In this document: positions 9,293 to 17,175 of the stretch, in pieces
Layout of the letters: each line of letters opens with the position of its first letter
Position numbering within the stretch: the stretch's first letter is position 1
From: Planctomycetota bacterium
GTDB taxonomy: Bacteria; Planctomycetota; Planctomycetia; Isosphaerales; Isosphaeraceae
DNA length: 51,325 nucleotides
Direction of reading: 5' to 3'
Assembly: GCA_028291545.1 (NCBI GenBank)
Contig: JAQGHR010000161.1
Coordinates: 1 to 51,325 of the forward strand
Made by a program: the position numbers and the translations under genes
Notes under the pieces: generated by a model
The model's input: the letters and a program-made list of their open reading frames with translations, nothing else
Database searches by the model: none
What the model was told of the DNA's origin: nothing

Positions 9293-10453
9293 TCAATAGT
9301 CGCCGTTGATGATCTCGCCGCTGTTTCGGGTGGATAAGGCGACCCACGTCCTGGGGTAAATGGTCTGCTTGATGAACCGCACGGAGCCGTCACCGAGCAT
9401 GACATTCGCCCCGCCGGGATGTTCCGCATACATCTCGTCGGTATGGCCGAACGGGTGGTTCGGGGCGTGGATGATCACGCTGGGATGATCGTGAACGTCA
9501 GGACCGCTGTGTGCCCCCACGAGGTTGCCGCCACTGTTCGGGTCCGAGGGCCAGCCCGGCTTCGGCGGAGTGCAAGAGAACGGCACCACTCCCACCCACG
9601 TCGCATCGGCCAGCTTCGATGTCCGCTCGCCGAAGAAGACCGTGTTGGAAAGGCCGTCCGTCACGTCGGCCGCCCTCGTGCGCGAGTTGCGATAGAACGG
9701 GCCGTTGATGTCGCACGCCCCCGCGGGAGGGGGCAACGGCTCGGTCGTGTCGAAGTTGTACGAGTACGGCGTGCTCCGGCCCCAGGGCTGATTGATCCCG
9801 GCATTGGAGACGTAGTGGCTGTGAGCGAATCTGATCTGCGGAGCGAATTCGCCGGCGTCGATCGGGCTGGTGTGGTTGCCATTGGAATAGCGATGGAGGG
9901 CGAACCCGTCGCTGCCCCCGGTCGCCGACGGGCAGAGGAACATGGCGACCTTGGTCGTGGCCCCCGTGATGTTGTCCGGCGCCCAACAAGGAAGGCTCAT
10001 ATTGAAGCTGGCGTAAAGTGGGCTCTGCTCCATGTACGGCAGGATCAACGCCCCCCATGCGAAGCCCGGCAAGGTGTTGATATTGCCATCCGGGTAGCTA
10101 ATCCCATAAGCCGATCCCACGGCCTTGGGGTCACCGACGAAGGCCGGCGGGAACGACCCGATGGACGACTCATAGTTCGCAACGGCCAGGCCGATCTGCT
10201 TCAGGTTGTTCGTACACTGCATGCGTCTCGCCGCTTCCCGCGCCGCCTGGACCGCCGGCAACAACAGCCCGATCAAGACGCCAATGATCGCGATCACCAC
10301 GAGCAATTCAATCAGGGTAAAGCCGGCCCGGGAGCCTGAAACGGATCCGGAATTATTGCCATTTCGATACACGGAAAGACTCCTCGAAGCGATGCGCCGC
10401 CCCCGCATCAGGACGTGTTCAGTCGCAAAGGACGCTGGATTGTACGCCGTCAT
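9293..10453 (-). CDS. DUF1559 pilin-like (type II secretion pseudopilin-like) protein
   Basis: Up to 386 aa. The N-terminal region has the prepilin signature AGFTLIELLVVIAIIGVLIG, with the expected cleavage after Gly, followed by LLPAVQAAREAARRMQC and TNNLKQIGLAVANYE, the hallmark of DUF1559. The C-terminus has GGANVMLGDGSVRFI, also characteristic. Planctomycetes carry tens of such paralogues; they are probably envelope-anchored pseudopilins of unknown cargo. The start is uncertain: ATG 10453 and ATG 10408 both lack a clear ribosome binding site, and a leader of 30-45 residues before the signature would be long but not unusual here. A small lipoprotein gene follows. Confidence 0.92.
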   Translation of the reverse strand: MTAYNPASFATEHVLMRGRRIASRSLSVYRNGNNSGSVSGSRAGFTLIELLVVIAIIGVLIGLLLPAVQAAREAARRMQCTNNLKQIGLAVANYESSIGSFPPAFVGDPKAVGSAYGISYPDGNINTLPGFAWGALILPYMEQSPLYASFNMSLPCWAPDNITGATTKVAMFLCPSATGGSDGFALHRYSNGNHTSPIDAGEFAPQIRFAHSHYVSNAGINQPWGRSTPYSYNFDTTEPLPPPAGACDINGPFYRNSRTRAADVTDGLSNTVFFGERTSKLADATWVGVVPFSCTPPKPGWPSDPNSGGNLVGAHSGPDVHDHPSVIIHAPNHPFGHTDEMYAEHPGGANVMLGDGSVRFIKQTIYPRTWVALSTRNSGEIINGDY

Positions 10454-10763
10454 TGATCCAATGCAATCCCAAATTTCGGATTGCCAAAATTCTTATCCCA
10501 GGGATTCCAAACAAAACATGAAGGCAGGCGGCGACTTGGTCACCCGGATGCGATTGCACCCCGGGGCACCGGGGGACCTGTTGAAGTCGATGGTGACACG
10601 AGATAAGAGCGCCCGCCGCAACCCGCCGGCCGGGCAGGTCAGGGCGCGACCGCTCTCGGCCGATTCGTTCGCACCCATACAATCACAGGCCACGAAGCGG
10701 ACGACGGAGAGGCTGTCCGGGACGTGAGCTTGGAGATCAGGGTGGAACGGTCTGCTCGTGTTT

Positions 10764-10892
10764 GCCCCAACGGGGCCGGTTTCCAGAGCCAGGGGCAACG
10801 CCCCTGGAAGACCGAAGGGAGCGCCGGAATTCCCCGCGTGATCTCGGCCCAGGGGCGTTGCCCCTGGCTTGAGAAACGAGCCCCTCCGGGGC
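10764..10892. repeat. Paired palindromic (REP-like) element
   Basis: Two arms in inverted orientation are separated by 41 bp. The left arm has GCCCCAACGGGGC (10764-10776) then CCAGGGGCAACGCCCCTGG (10789-10807). The right arm, read on the minus strand, has GCCCCGGAGGGGC (10880-10892) and the exact reverse complement of the 19-mer (10849-10867). Short open frames crossing it, rich in QGQRPW and QGRCPWL-like words, are translations of the repeat and not genes. The rest of the gap 10454-11078 shows nothing else I can support. This looks like a dispersed structural repeat of this lineage. Confidence 0.7.
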
Positions 10893-11078
10893 GACGACAT
10901 TCGCCGTATGTCGGGATCGATCCCGTCATCACCGCGCGAAAGTTACGTTCCGGACGGCCTCTGGCACTTCCGCCGGACTTGAGGCCGATGTATGCAACGC
11001 GATACAAAGGCAAGTTGATGAGCCTGACTCGGCTATCCCGGTTGGCGTACGGTGTACGATTTCCGCCGGGTGTCAAAT

Positions 11079-11432
11079 CTAGCCGAGGACCTCGATGACG
11101 AAGCCGCCAGGTGCGAGGAAATAGAAGGTCCAGGAGCCGTGAAGCTTGCGTGGGGGATCAACCTTGAAGCCGTCCTCATTCAGGCGGAGGTTGATCGCAT
11201 CGACTTTTTCGGGGCTGTCCTGGATGAAACCGATATGGAAGGTGTGGGGATACTTGACGTCGGCGCCTTGATCGAAGTTGGTCAAGGTCAGGACCATCCC
11301 GTTGTCGTCGCGCAAGAACGCGATGTGGTCATTCCCCGTCTTGCCCTCTGGGTCGAGGTCGAAATACTTCATGAGGAAGGCCCGAGCCTGTTGAACGTCC
11401 GAGACGGCGAGATTCAGATGATTGAGGATCAC
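11079..11432 (-). CDS. VOC superfamily (glyoxalase/bleomycin resistance-like) protein
   Basis: 117 aa from a GTG start at 11432, chosen because GGAGG lies 7 nt upstream and because the VOC fold begins immediately (ILNHLNLAVSD, with the typical metal-ligand His at residue 5). The frame is open further upstream, but that part does not look coding. The second beta-alpha-beta module contains HTFHIGF and ends FYFLAPGGFVIEVLG, usual for a single-domain VOC protein that dimerises. Substrates of such stand-alone VOC proteins (glyoxalase, dioxygenase, resistance) cannot be read from sequence. Apparently a single-gene transcript. Confidence 0.88.
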   Translation of the reverse strand: MILNHLNLAVSDVQQARAFLMKYFDLDPEGKTGNDHIAFLRDDNGMVLTLTNFDQGADVKYPHTFHIGFIQDSPEKVDAINLRLNEDGFKVDPPRKLHGSWTFYFLAPGGFVIEVLG

Positions 11433-11693
11433 GGCCTGTCCTCCGCGGATCCGGGAAGGCACGAAAGTCGCAAACATCGTAAGCGGATTGGTCAAGATAA
11501 ATCCGCAGGTTCGTCGAAGCAAGACCGCCGTTCCGGGCGACGAGGGTTCGGGTGGCCAACATTGAGCGGAGCAAACAGGTGGCGTCATGGACCTTCGCAG
11601 CGTCGCGAAGGGATTGGAGCGACGCGACGAGCTGGTGGATTTCCTCGCCGAGGGGGGCGATTGGCTGGCTCGGTCGATGAGACAAGCGCAAGC

Positions 11694-11733
11694 AGGGTGG
11701 GCCGAAGCCCGGTGTCGGGCTTCGGCCCACCCT
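11694..11733. terminator. Perfect 18-bp inverted repeat with GTGT loop
   Basis: AGGGTGGGCCGAAGCCCG (11694-11711) pairs perfectly with 11716-11733 around a 4-nt loop. It starts 17 nt beyond the stop of the CAP gene on the minus strand, so it may end that transcript. There is no U-tract, and both the perfect symmetry and the sequence look more like a dispersed repeat recruited downstream of a gene. Confidence 0.55.
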
Positions 11734-11750
11734 CAACTGGCCGAGCACAA

Positions 11751-12230
11751 TCATCGGGCATTCAGGGTCCAATACGGACCGGGGCCGTAGGCGATGCCGA
11801 AGCGGGTGGCCGACGACGAGAGCATGTTACGGCGGTGGCCGGGTGAACGCATCCAGCCCTGGGCGACTTCCTGGGCACTCTGATGGTTCCAGGCACAATT
11901 CTGGATGCAGTTCGGGTTGATGTGGTGGCCGATTCCATGGCGACACTGTGCGGCATTGTTGTTACTGGCCCAGGCAGATAGGTCAGGATCGTAGGCCAGG
12001 GGCCGGAGGCCGGCCGACGCACGATAGGAATTCAAAATCGCCGCGAAACCGTAGGGGTCGCCGCCATGCGATGGTGCCTGGAGGGCGGTTTCCGGGACGA
12101 CGGGGGTCGAGGGATGGAGGGCACGCTTGACCCGAGACGCAATCCGGATCGGTCCGTCTTGCGCGCGGATCATCGAGGCGGAGGAGATGAAGATCAGGAT
12201 GGTCGAGGCGATCCGGGTCGTGGTTCGCAT
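11751..12230 (-). CDS. Secreted CAP-domain (SCP/PR-1-like) protein
   Basis: 159 aa. ATG 12230 has GGAG 7 nt upstream; an in-frame upstream ATG at 12263 lacks this. A Sec signal peptide (about residues 1-24, ending in RAQDG) is followed by a compact CAP domain: AAILNSYRASAGLRPL, WASNNNAAQCRHG, the HHIN block, AQEVAQGWMRSPGHRRNML and FGIAYGPGPYW. The His and Glu residues of the CAP pocket are recognisable, and four Cys residues could form disulfides. Bacterial CAP proteins are extracellular and of largely unknown function. The protein ends right after the core fold, without the extra modules seen in larger homologues. Confidence 0.88.
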   Translation of the reverse strand: MRTTTRIASTILIFISSASMIRAQDGPIRIASRVKRALHPSTPVVPETALQAPSHGGDPYGFAAILNSYRASAGLRPLAYDPDLSAWASNNNAAQCRHGIGHHINPNCIQNCAWNHQSAQEVAQGWMRSPGHRRNMLSSSATRFGIAYGPGPYWTLNAR

Positions 12231-13115
12231 GGTTGTGCTCCGTGATCGTTCGAGGGAGTTCATCGTTTCGATTCGAATCGTTCCGCCGAGCCGTGCGGGC
12301 GCTTGACCTCCGAGACGGCGACGTCTGGAAGGCGGATCGGGGGCAATTCGAGTCGTGGGGATCGGGACGGAGGGGACGAATGGTCGAGCCGCAAGCGGTC
12401 GGCCGGTGCACCAGGGTCCGAAAGCAAGTCTCGGGCCAGATCGTACAAATCACTGTTTTTGATAGGGATGTGTTAGGATTGTGCGGATGGTGCCGATGGT
12501 AAGACATGCGGCTGGTCGGGTGCGGCCACCCCGCATGCCCGTCCTTACAAATCTGGCGTGAAAAAAACTCAAGAGATGTCGTCAGGCGCCGAGGACGAGG
12601 AGCGCGGTGCCGGCCAGGACCGGACGACCTCGAATCCGGGCCTCAAGGTGCCCCGCGGGATCTTGCCCCGGCACTCGGCCGGCGACACGACGTTGCACCC
12701 GGCGTGATCTGGATCCAGAGCGGTATGTAAAGGACCAGATCCGGGCGACGATGGCGGGCTGAGACGGCGCCCCTGCGATCGTCCTCGCCTATCCGTGCGG
12801 GCGGGTGACGATCCTCGGTGGCCACCTCTCCGTCATGAAGCCCGTCTCGCACGTCCGGCTCTGTGCCTTGGAGGTCAGGGACTCGGCCCCGATCGAGAAG
12901 CGGGAGACCAGGCAAACCGGCTCGTCTCCACCGAAGCCCATGTCGACAACTTCGTCATCGAGGGCAACATCGTCTTTCAGGGATATCTGGCGATGCGACG
13001 GCGGGCCACTGCGCCGCCCATGATGCCACCCAAGAAGCGAAAATCCACAAGTGCAAATCTAATAGCATAGCTAATTTCAGGCGTCAGTGCGAGCGCGGCG
13101 CTCGCGCCCTGAGGC
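12231..13115. other. Gene-poor gap of about 880 bp
   Basis: No open frame combines a ribosome binding site, family signature and codon bias. A minus-strand frame (about 12260-12448, TTG start) and one opposite 12780-12970 (words such as VVDMGFGGDEP and IGAESLTSKAQ) stay open and could be remnants of decayed genes, but I cannot match them. The AT-rich stretch 12441-12490 may hold a promoter for the CAP gene. Confidence 0.4.
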
Positions 13116-13877
13116 TCATGATTGGCCGCGCCACATCGGCCCGAAATCCCCTTCGGCCGTCGCATGGCGGGGAGAAGCCTCCGTTGCCCGGCAGGAGGCG
13201 TCCTGGTCTCGGGCGGCGTTACGGAGCAGCTCGCGGACCTCGTCGTCGGTCGTCTGGGAGAAGTCCTCGTACCAGAGGCCGACGGCATAGAAGGGCTCCG
13301 GGGTCCGGGCGCAGACGGTCTCGTCCACCTCGTCGCGGAATCGTTCGCACGTCGAGGTGGCCGCGATCGGCACGGCCACGACGATCCGGGCCGGGTGTCG
13401 CTGCCGTACGGCGGCGACGGCCGCACGCATGCTGGCTCCGGTGGCAAGCCCGTCGTCGACCAGGATCACCGTGCGGCCCTCGATCTCTGGTGGGGGGCGA
13501 TCGCCGCGATATTCCCGCTCGCGCCGTTCCAGCTCAGCACGCTCCATCGCCGTGACTGCGTCGATGACCTCGCGTGGAATATCCAAGATACGCACAACAT
13601 CTTCGTTGAGCAGGCGGATACCGCCGGTGGCAATCGCTCCCAATGCCAATTCCTCGTATCCAGGCACGCCGAGCTTTCGGACGAGGAAGACATCGAGCGG
13701 TGCGCCCAGAGCCCGGGCCACCTCGTAGGCGACCGGAACGCCGCCGCGAGGAAGGCCGAGCACCAGCACGTCGGGTCGGCACGCGTAATGGGCCAGTTTT
13801 TCGGCCAGGTATCGGCCCGCCTCGATGCGATCGCGATACGGTCCGCCCTGCATCCGTACCCCCTTGCCCGAGGGCAT
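13116..13877 (-). CDS. Phosphoribosyltransferase family protein
   Basis: 253 aa; ATG 13877 follows a GGAGGAGAGGA purine run. Type I PRTase fold: VLVLGLPRGGVPVAYEVA (about 37-54), and the PRPP-binding loop VILVDDGLATGAS (137-149) with the two adjacent Asp residues. The hood region contains KLGVPGYEELALGAIATGG (69-86), characteristic of the stand-alone PRTases found in stress islands, not of purine or pyrimidine salvage enzymes. The C-terminal tail is basic and likely disordered. In mycobacteria relatives are fused to dienelactone-hydrolase or erythromycin-esterase domains, and separate genes for both lie downstream here. The natural base substrate is unknown. Confidence 0.9.
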   Translation of the reverse strand: MPSGKGVRMQGGPYRDRIEAGRYLAEKLAHYACRPDVLVLGLPRGGVPVAYEVARALGAPLDVFLVRKLGVPGYEELALGAIATGGIRLLNEDVVRILDIPREVIDAVTAMERAELERREREYRGDRPPPEIEGRTVILVDDGLATGASMRAAVAAVRQRHPARIVVAVPIAATSTCERFRDEVDETVCARTPEPFYAVGLWYEDFSQTTDDEVRELLRNAARDQDASCRATEASPRHATAEGDFGPMWRGQS

Positions 13878-14133
13878 CGCGAGTCTTCCTCTCCTCCCTA
13901 TCTGGTCGCAATTCTCGGACCGGACCCTCCGATTTGCGGCTTGACCCGGTGACGATCCAGCGTCAATATCGAGAGAGGGGGAACGGGCAGGGGATCATCG
14001 TAGGAGTCGACTGTCCGCCTCTCAGCGTCCTTTTCCCGCGGACTGGAAGCCATCGGCGGCACCAACTCGTCGAGCCTTTCCGGCACTCACGGCGACTTCA
14101 GTCAGCGACAGGCGTTCCCCGGTTGGGGCAGCG

Positions 14134-14493
14134 ATGATGGCACAGAGCCGCCGCGAAGTGCAGATCGTCAACAGTTTGGGTCTCCATCTCCGAGCGGCGG
14201 ACGTGTTCGTCCGCCTGGCGCAGAATTACCAGGCGGAGATCCGCGTCGTCCTCGCCGGCAAGGACGTCAACGGCAAGAGTATCCTGGAACTGGTGAGTCT
14301 GGCGGGTGAGTGCGGCACCCGGGTCGAACTCATCGCGGTCGGTCCCGATGCCGAGGAGGCGATGGCCGCCCTCTGCGAATTGATCGAGACCGGGTTCCAC
14401 GAAGTGGATAGCTGCGAGGACGAGGCGTCGCTCCAAGGCATCGAGTCCCCGATTTCGCAGGACAGTTCATCAAACTTGAACCGTCCGGCCTAG
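14134..14493 (+). CDS. Orphan HPr-family phosphocarrier protein
   Basis: 119 aa. The HPr signature is SLGLHLRAADVFV (14-26): the phospho-accepting His is H18 and the following Arg (R20) is kept, but the usual GLHARPA reads GLHLRAA, with the Pro lost. The regulatory serine motif is present as NGKSILEL (S49), and LAGECGTRVELIAVGPDAEEA matches the second half of the fold. About 30 residues beyond the normal 85-90 aa form a polar C-terminal tail. No EI or EII genes are nearby, so it probably has a regulatory rather than sugar-transport role. It lies on the plus strand among minus-strand genes, and its stop overlaps that of the convergent hydrolase gene by 4 nt. Confidence 0.85.
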   Translation: MMAQSRREVQIVNSLGLHLRAADVFVRLAQNYQAEIRVVLAGKDVNGKSILELVSLAGECGTRVELIAVGPDAEEAMAALCELIETGFHEVDSCEDEASLQGIESPISQDSSSNLNRPA

Positions 14494-15173
14494 CCGACGG
14501 CCGGTTCCGGTGCGAGGTGATCCAGGAACCACTCCCCGGCGAGTCCCGCGACCTTTTCAAGCGCTCCCGGCTCCTCGAACAGGTGGGTCGCGCCTGAGAT
14601 GATGTCCATACGCTTCGCGCAGCGCAACCGAGCGATCGCCTCGCGATTGACCTCGATCACCGGCTCGTCGTCCCCGCCGACGATCAGGAGCGTGGGCGCG
14701 CGAACGTGGGGCAACACCGGCCCGGCAAGGTCGGGCCGACCACCGCGGGAGACGATCGCCCATACAAGATCTGGGCGCTGCGCCGCCGCGACGAGTGCCG
14801 CCCCGGCTCCGGTACTCGCGCCGAAGTAGCCGAGATTGAGGTGACGGGTCTCCGGCTCCTCCCCGAGCCAAACCGTGGCGATGCCCAGACGTTCGGCAAG
14901 GAGCCCGATGTCGAAACGATATCGCGCATTGCCGGCATCGAGCGACTCTTCCTTGAGGGTCAGGAGGTCGATCAGGAGAGTCGCGAGGCCGTGTTCTCGG
15001 AGTCTCTCGGCCACGTATCGGTTGCGGACGCTGTACCGGCCGCTGCCGCTGCCGTGGGCGAACAGGACGACTCCGCAAGGCGATGGGGGGATCGCCAGGT
15101 TCCCATCGAGAGTCACCCGTCCACTCGTGATCCGGACGGGACGCTCCTCGACTTGCTTCAAGGTCTGGTCCAT
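14490..15173 (-). CDS. Dienelactone hydrolase-like alpha/beta hydrolase
   Basis: 227 aa. ATG 15173 (MDQTLK) is preceded by GGAGG at 8 nt; the longer open frame to 15443 overlaps the next gene and is not used. Alpha/beta hydrolase: the oxyanion region is VVLFAHGSGSGRYS (35-48), the nucleophile elbow GASTG puts Ser at 120, the acid is in GGDDEP (D168/D169) and the His in GATHLF (H197). The HGSGSGRYSVRN and DLLTxxE motifs are typical of the DLH-like proteins that accompany or are fused to stress-island PRTases. Cytoplasmic. Substrate unknown; carbohydrate ester or lactone hydrolysis is only a family-level guess. Confidence 0.88.
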   Translation of the reverse strand: MDQTLKQVEERPVRITSGRVTLDGNLAIPPSPCGVVLFAHGSGSGRYSVRNRYVAERLREHGLATLLIDLLTLKEESLDAGNARYRFDIGLLAERLGIATVWLGEEPETRHLNLGYFGASTGAGAALVAAAQRPDLVWAIVSRGGRPDLAGPVLPHVRAPTLLIVGGDDEPVIEVNREAIARLRCAKRMDIISGATHLFEEPGALEKVAGLAGEWFLDHLAPEPAVG

Positions 15174-15258
15174 GCGATTGGCCTCCAGGCCCGTGTTCTC
15201 GCCCAGGCACGCCTTTGCCGTGGTCGTCTCGGCACCCCGGCGGCACCGAGCGGTAGGG

Positions 15259-15504
15259 TCAAATGGAGCAAACAGTCGTGAGTTCTCGCTGGGTATTTGG
15301 CGAAGAGGCCCGGCCTGCGCCGAGCACCGCGAACGCCAAGGGGATGGTCGTGAAAGCTCCGACGAGCAGCAGCGTCCAGCCCACGGCCCTGCGCTGGGAC
15401 TCGGGCAGGCGGTCTGCAAGGAGGAGACCAAGCCCTCCGCCAATCATTCCGCGGGTGCTGGCGACGAGGACGAGTTCCGGCATGGTGATTTGGATGTGAC
15501 TCAT
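15259..15504 (-). CDS. Small two-helix membrane protein
   Basis: 81 aa, with GGAGG 9 nt before ATG 15504. Two predicted transmembrane helices: LVLVASTRGMIGGGLGLLLA (about 11-30) and AVGWTLLLVGAFTTIPLAFA (about 40-59), separated by the charged loop DRLPESQRR. I recall similar short proteins in diverse bacteria, without a described function. It lies 85 nt upstream of the hydrolase gene and probably shares its transcript. Confidence 0.75.
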   Translation of the reverse strand: MSHIQITMPELVLVASTRGMIGGGLGLLLADRLPESQRRAVGWTLLLVGAFTTIPLAFAVLGAGRASSPNTQRELTTVCSI

Positions 15505-15540
15505 GGCGATGGTCCTCCTGGGCAGACTCCTGCCGGCTCG

Positions 15541-15792
15541 TCAGTCCTCGCTGATCTCGATGCCGTGCTTCTCGGCGGCACGCTTGATGCGATTCTTGAT
15601 GGTCTCGACCTCGTCCTTGCTGTACTTGGCGGCATTGTCCGCGTGATTGATGTAGCTCCACGCCGCTCGGATACGTTCCGGCGTGTCGATGGGATACTTC
15701 TTGTTGACGGGGTCGGCGAACGTGACGTCGCCGTACTGGTGCTCGCCTCGCTCGGGGTTCACATCCTCTCGCCGCTTAATACGCCCGGACAT
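15541..15792 (-). CDS. DUF6582-like small protein
   Basis: 83 aa from ATG 15792, with GAGGAG 7 nt upstream. The sequence VNKKYPIDTPERIRAAWSY, INHADNAAKYSKDEV and IKNRIKRAAEKHGI matches the small soluble family annotated as DUF6582 and also seen at the ends of phage or capsid-associated proteins. Charged, helical, no signal peptide, probably cytoplasmic. Function unknown. It lies 30 nt after the erythromycin-esterase-like gene on the same strand, so co-transcription is likely. Confidence 0.75.
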   Translation of the reverse strand: MSGRIKRREDVNPERGEHQYGDVTFADPVNKKYPIDTPERIRAAWSYINHADNAAKYSKDEVETIKNRIKRAAEKHGIEISED

Positions 15793-15822
15793 CAAGAATC
15801 TCCTCTGGTTCCAAGCAAGCGC

Positions 15823-17175
15823 TCAAACCCCGACGGGGAAGGTCTCGGGGACCTCGCCGGGCAGCTCATGGCCGGGGTCGCGGTCCAGCGGTTGCAACGC
15901 CTCCGTCCGGTCGATGTGGATCACGGCGTCGAACTGGTCGGCGAGCCGGGCGTGGAAGTAGTGGCTCTGGCGTTCCGTCTCCGGGAGATAGATCACGCCG
16001 ATGGCACGCTCCAGCCGAGGTTCGCGCAACGCCTCCGCCGCTTCGCCTCCGCCGCGCAGGACGATCAAGAATTGTTCGAGGCCGATGTCGTGGAAGAGGG
16101 CCTCGTAACTGTCCGACAGCGCCGGGCGTACACGCTTGCGCTCGGCCGGGGCATCCCAATCGGAGGCCGCCAACACCGTCCCGTCATAGGTGGTGAAGCC
16201 GAGATTTCTGGCATCGTCGCCGAAGCGCTGACGGACAAGTTGACCCACATTCCACTCGCCCTGCTCGGCCATCTCGGTGGCGCGAGCATCGCCGAGGTGT
16301 GAGTTGTGTGCCCAGACGACGGCTTTCGTTCGTCGGCCTGTCGTGCGATCGAGGTGTGCGACCAACTCGGAGAGCGTCTCGACCATGTGACGATCGCGCA
16401 GGTTCCACGAGGAGACCCGGCTACGAAACATCGAGCGGTAGTACTCCTCGGCGTTCCTGGCTAGCCGGGCATTCTGCTCGGCCTGGAAGTATTCGTCCTC
16501 GGCCACCCGCCCGTCGCGCCTGGCATAATCAGCGGCGCGACGCTGCAGGTCGACAAGCTGGGCCACCACTTCATCCTCGCAGGACTTTCCCAGTCCCAGG
16601 GTGGCGGCGAGACCGTACGCTTGCGCCTCCTCTCCGGCATGTTCGAAGCACGAGTAGCGGTCTCTCGCCCGCCGGGCTGCCGCTGGGTCGATCTTGTCGA
16701 GGTACTCGATGACGGCCTGAATTGAAGCGTGCAGGCTGTACAGATCCAGGCCGTAAAAGCCGGTCTTCGCCCCACCAGGAGGACGGCCCACGTTATGTTC
16801 GTGCAGCCAGGTGATGAAGTCGAGGACGACGGTGTTGCGCCACATCCAGGTCGGGAACCGGCGGAAATCGCCGAGGGCCTCGATCGCCTGATCGTCGTCG
16901 CCGGCTCCTCGTACAAAGCGGTTGACGCGGTAGGCGTCCGGCCAGTCCGCCTCGACCGCGACGGCCGTGAAGTCCTTCTCCTCGATCAACCGCCGCGTGA
17001 TCCTTGCGCGTTCGGCGTAGAACTCCCGGGTCCCGTGCGACGCCTCGCCGATCAATACAAGCTGGGCCTCGCCAATCATCGACATGAGGGAATCGTCTCC
17101 CAAATCTCCCGGCAAGGAAATCGCAACCTCGCCTACGATGTTTTCCAATTCATTGTTATCTGTGAAAGCCTGCAT
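15823..17175 (-). CDS. Erythromycin esterase-like family protein
   Basis: 450 aa. ATG 17175 (MQAFTD) follows a GGAG at 8 nt; the frame is open to 17253 without a better start. The EreA-type active-site region is LIGEASHGTREFY (41-53, E44 and H47), followed by VAVEADWPDAYRVNRFVRG (72-90). A second conserved block, VVWAHNSHLGDARATEM, supplies another His, and the C-terminus reads IGVIYLPETERQSHYFHA. True EreA opens macrolide rings, but most chromosomal members of this group have no resistance role and lie in stress or dormancy loci, as here. First gene of the minus-strand group running down to 14490. Macrolide resistance should not be assumed. Confidence 0.9.
   Translation of the reverse strand: MQAFTDNNELENIVGEVAISLPGDLGDDSLMSMIGEAQLVLIGEASHGTREFYAERARITRRLIEEKDFTAVAVEADWPDAYRVNRFVRGAGDDDQAIEALGDFRRFPTWMWRNTVVLDFITWLHEHNVGRPPGGAKTGFYGLDLYSLHASIQAVIEYLDKIDPAAARRARDRYSCFEHAGEEAQAYGLAATLGLGKSCEDEVVAQLVDLQRRAADYARRDGRVAEDEYFQAEQNARLARNAEEYYRSMFRSRVSSWNLRDRHMVETLSELVAHLDRTTGRRTKAVVWAHNSHLGDARATEMAEQGEWNVGQLVRQRFGDDARNLGFTTYDGTVLAASDWDAPAERKRVRPALSDSYEALFHDIGLEQFLIVLRGGGEAAEALREPRLERAIGVIYLPETERQSHYFHARLADQFDAVIHIDRTEALQPLDRDPGHELPGEVPETFPVGV

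Noticed and set aside
10419..11098. Short open frames across the palindromic repeats upstream of the DUF1559 gene
   Set aside because: Their repetitive words (QGQRPW, QGRCPWL) come from translating the palindromes; no ribosome binding sites or conservation expected.
15823..17175. Macrolide resistance gene
   Set aside because: The erythromycin-esterase fold is clear, but the stress-island context fits chromosomal relatives without resistance function.
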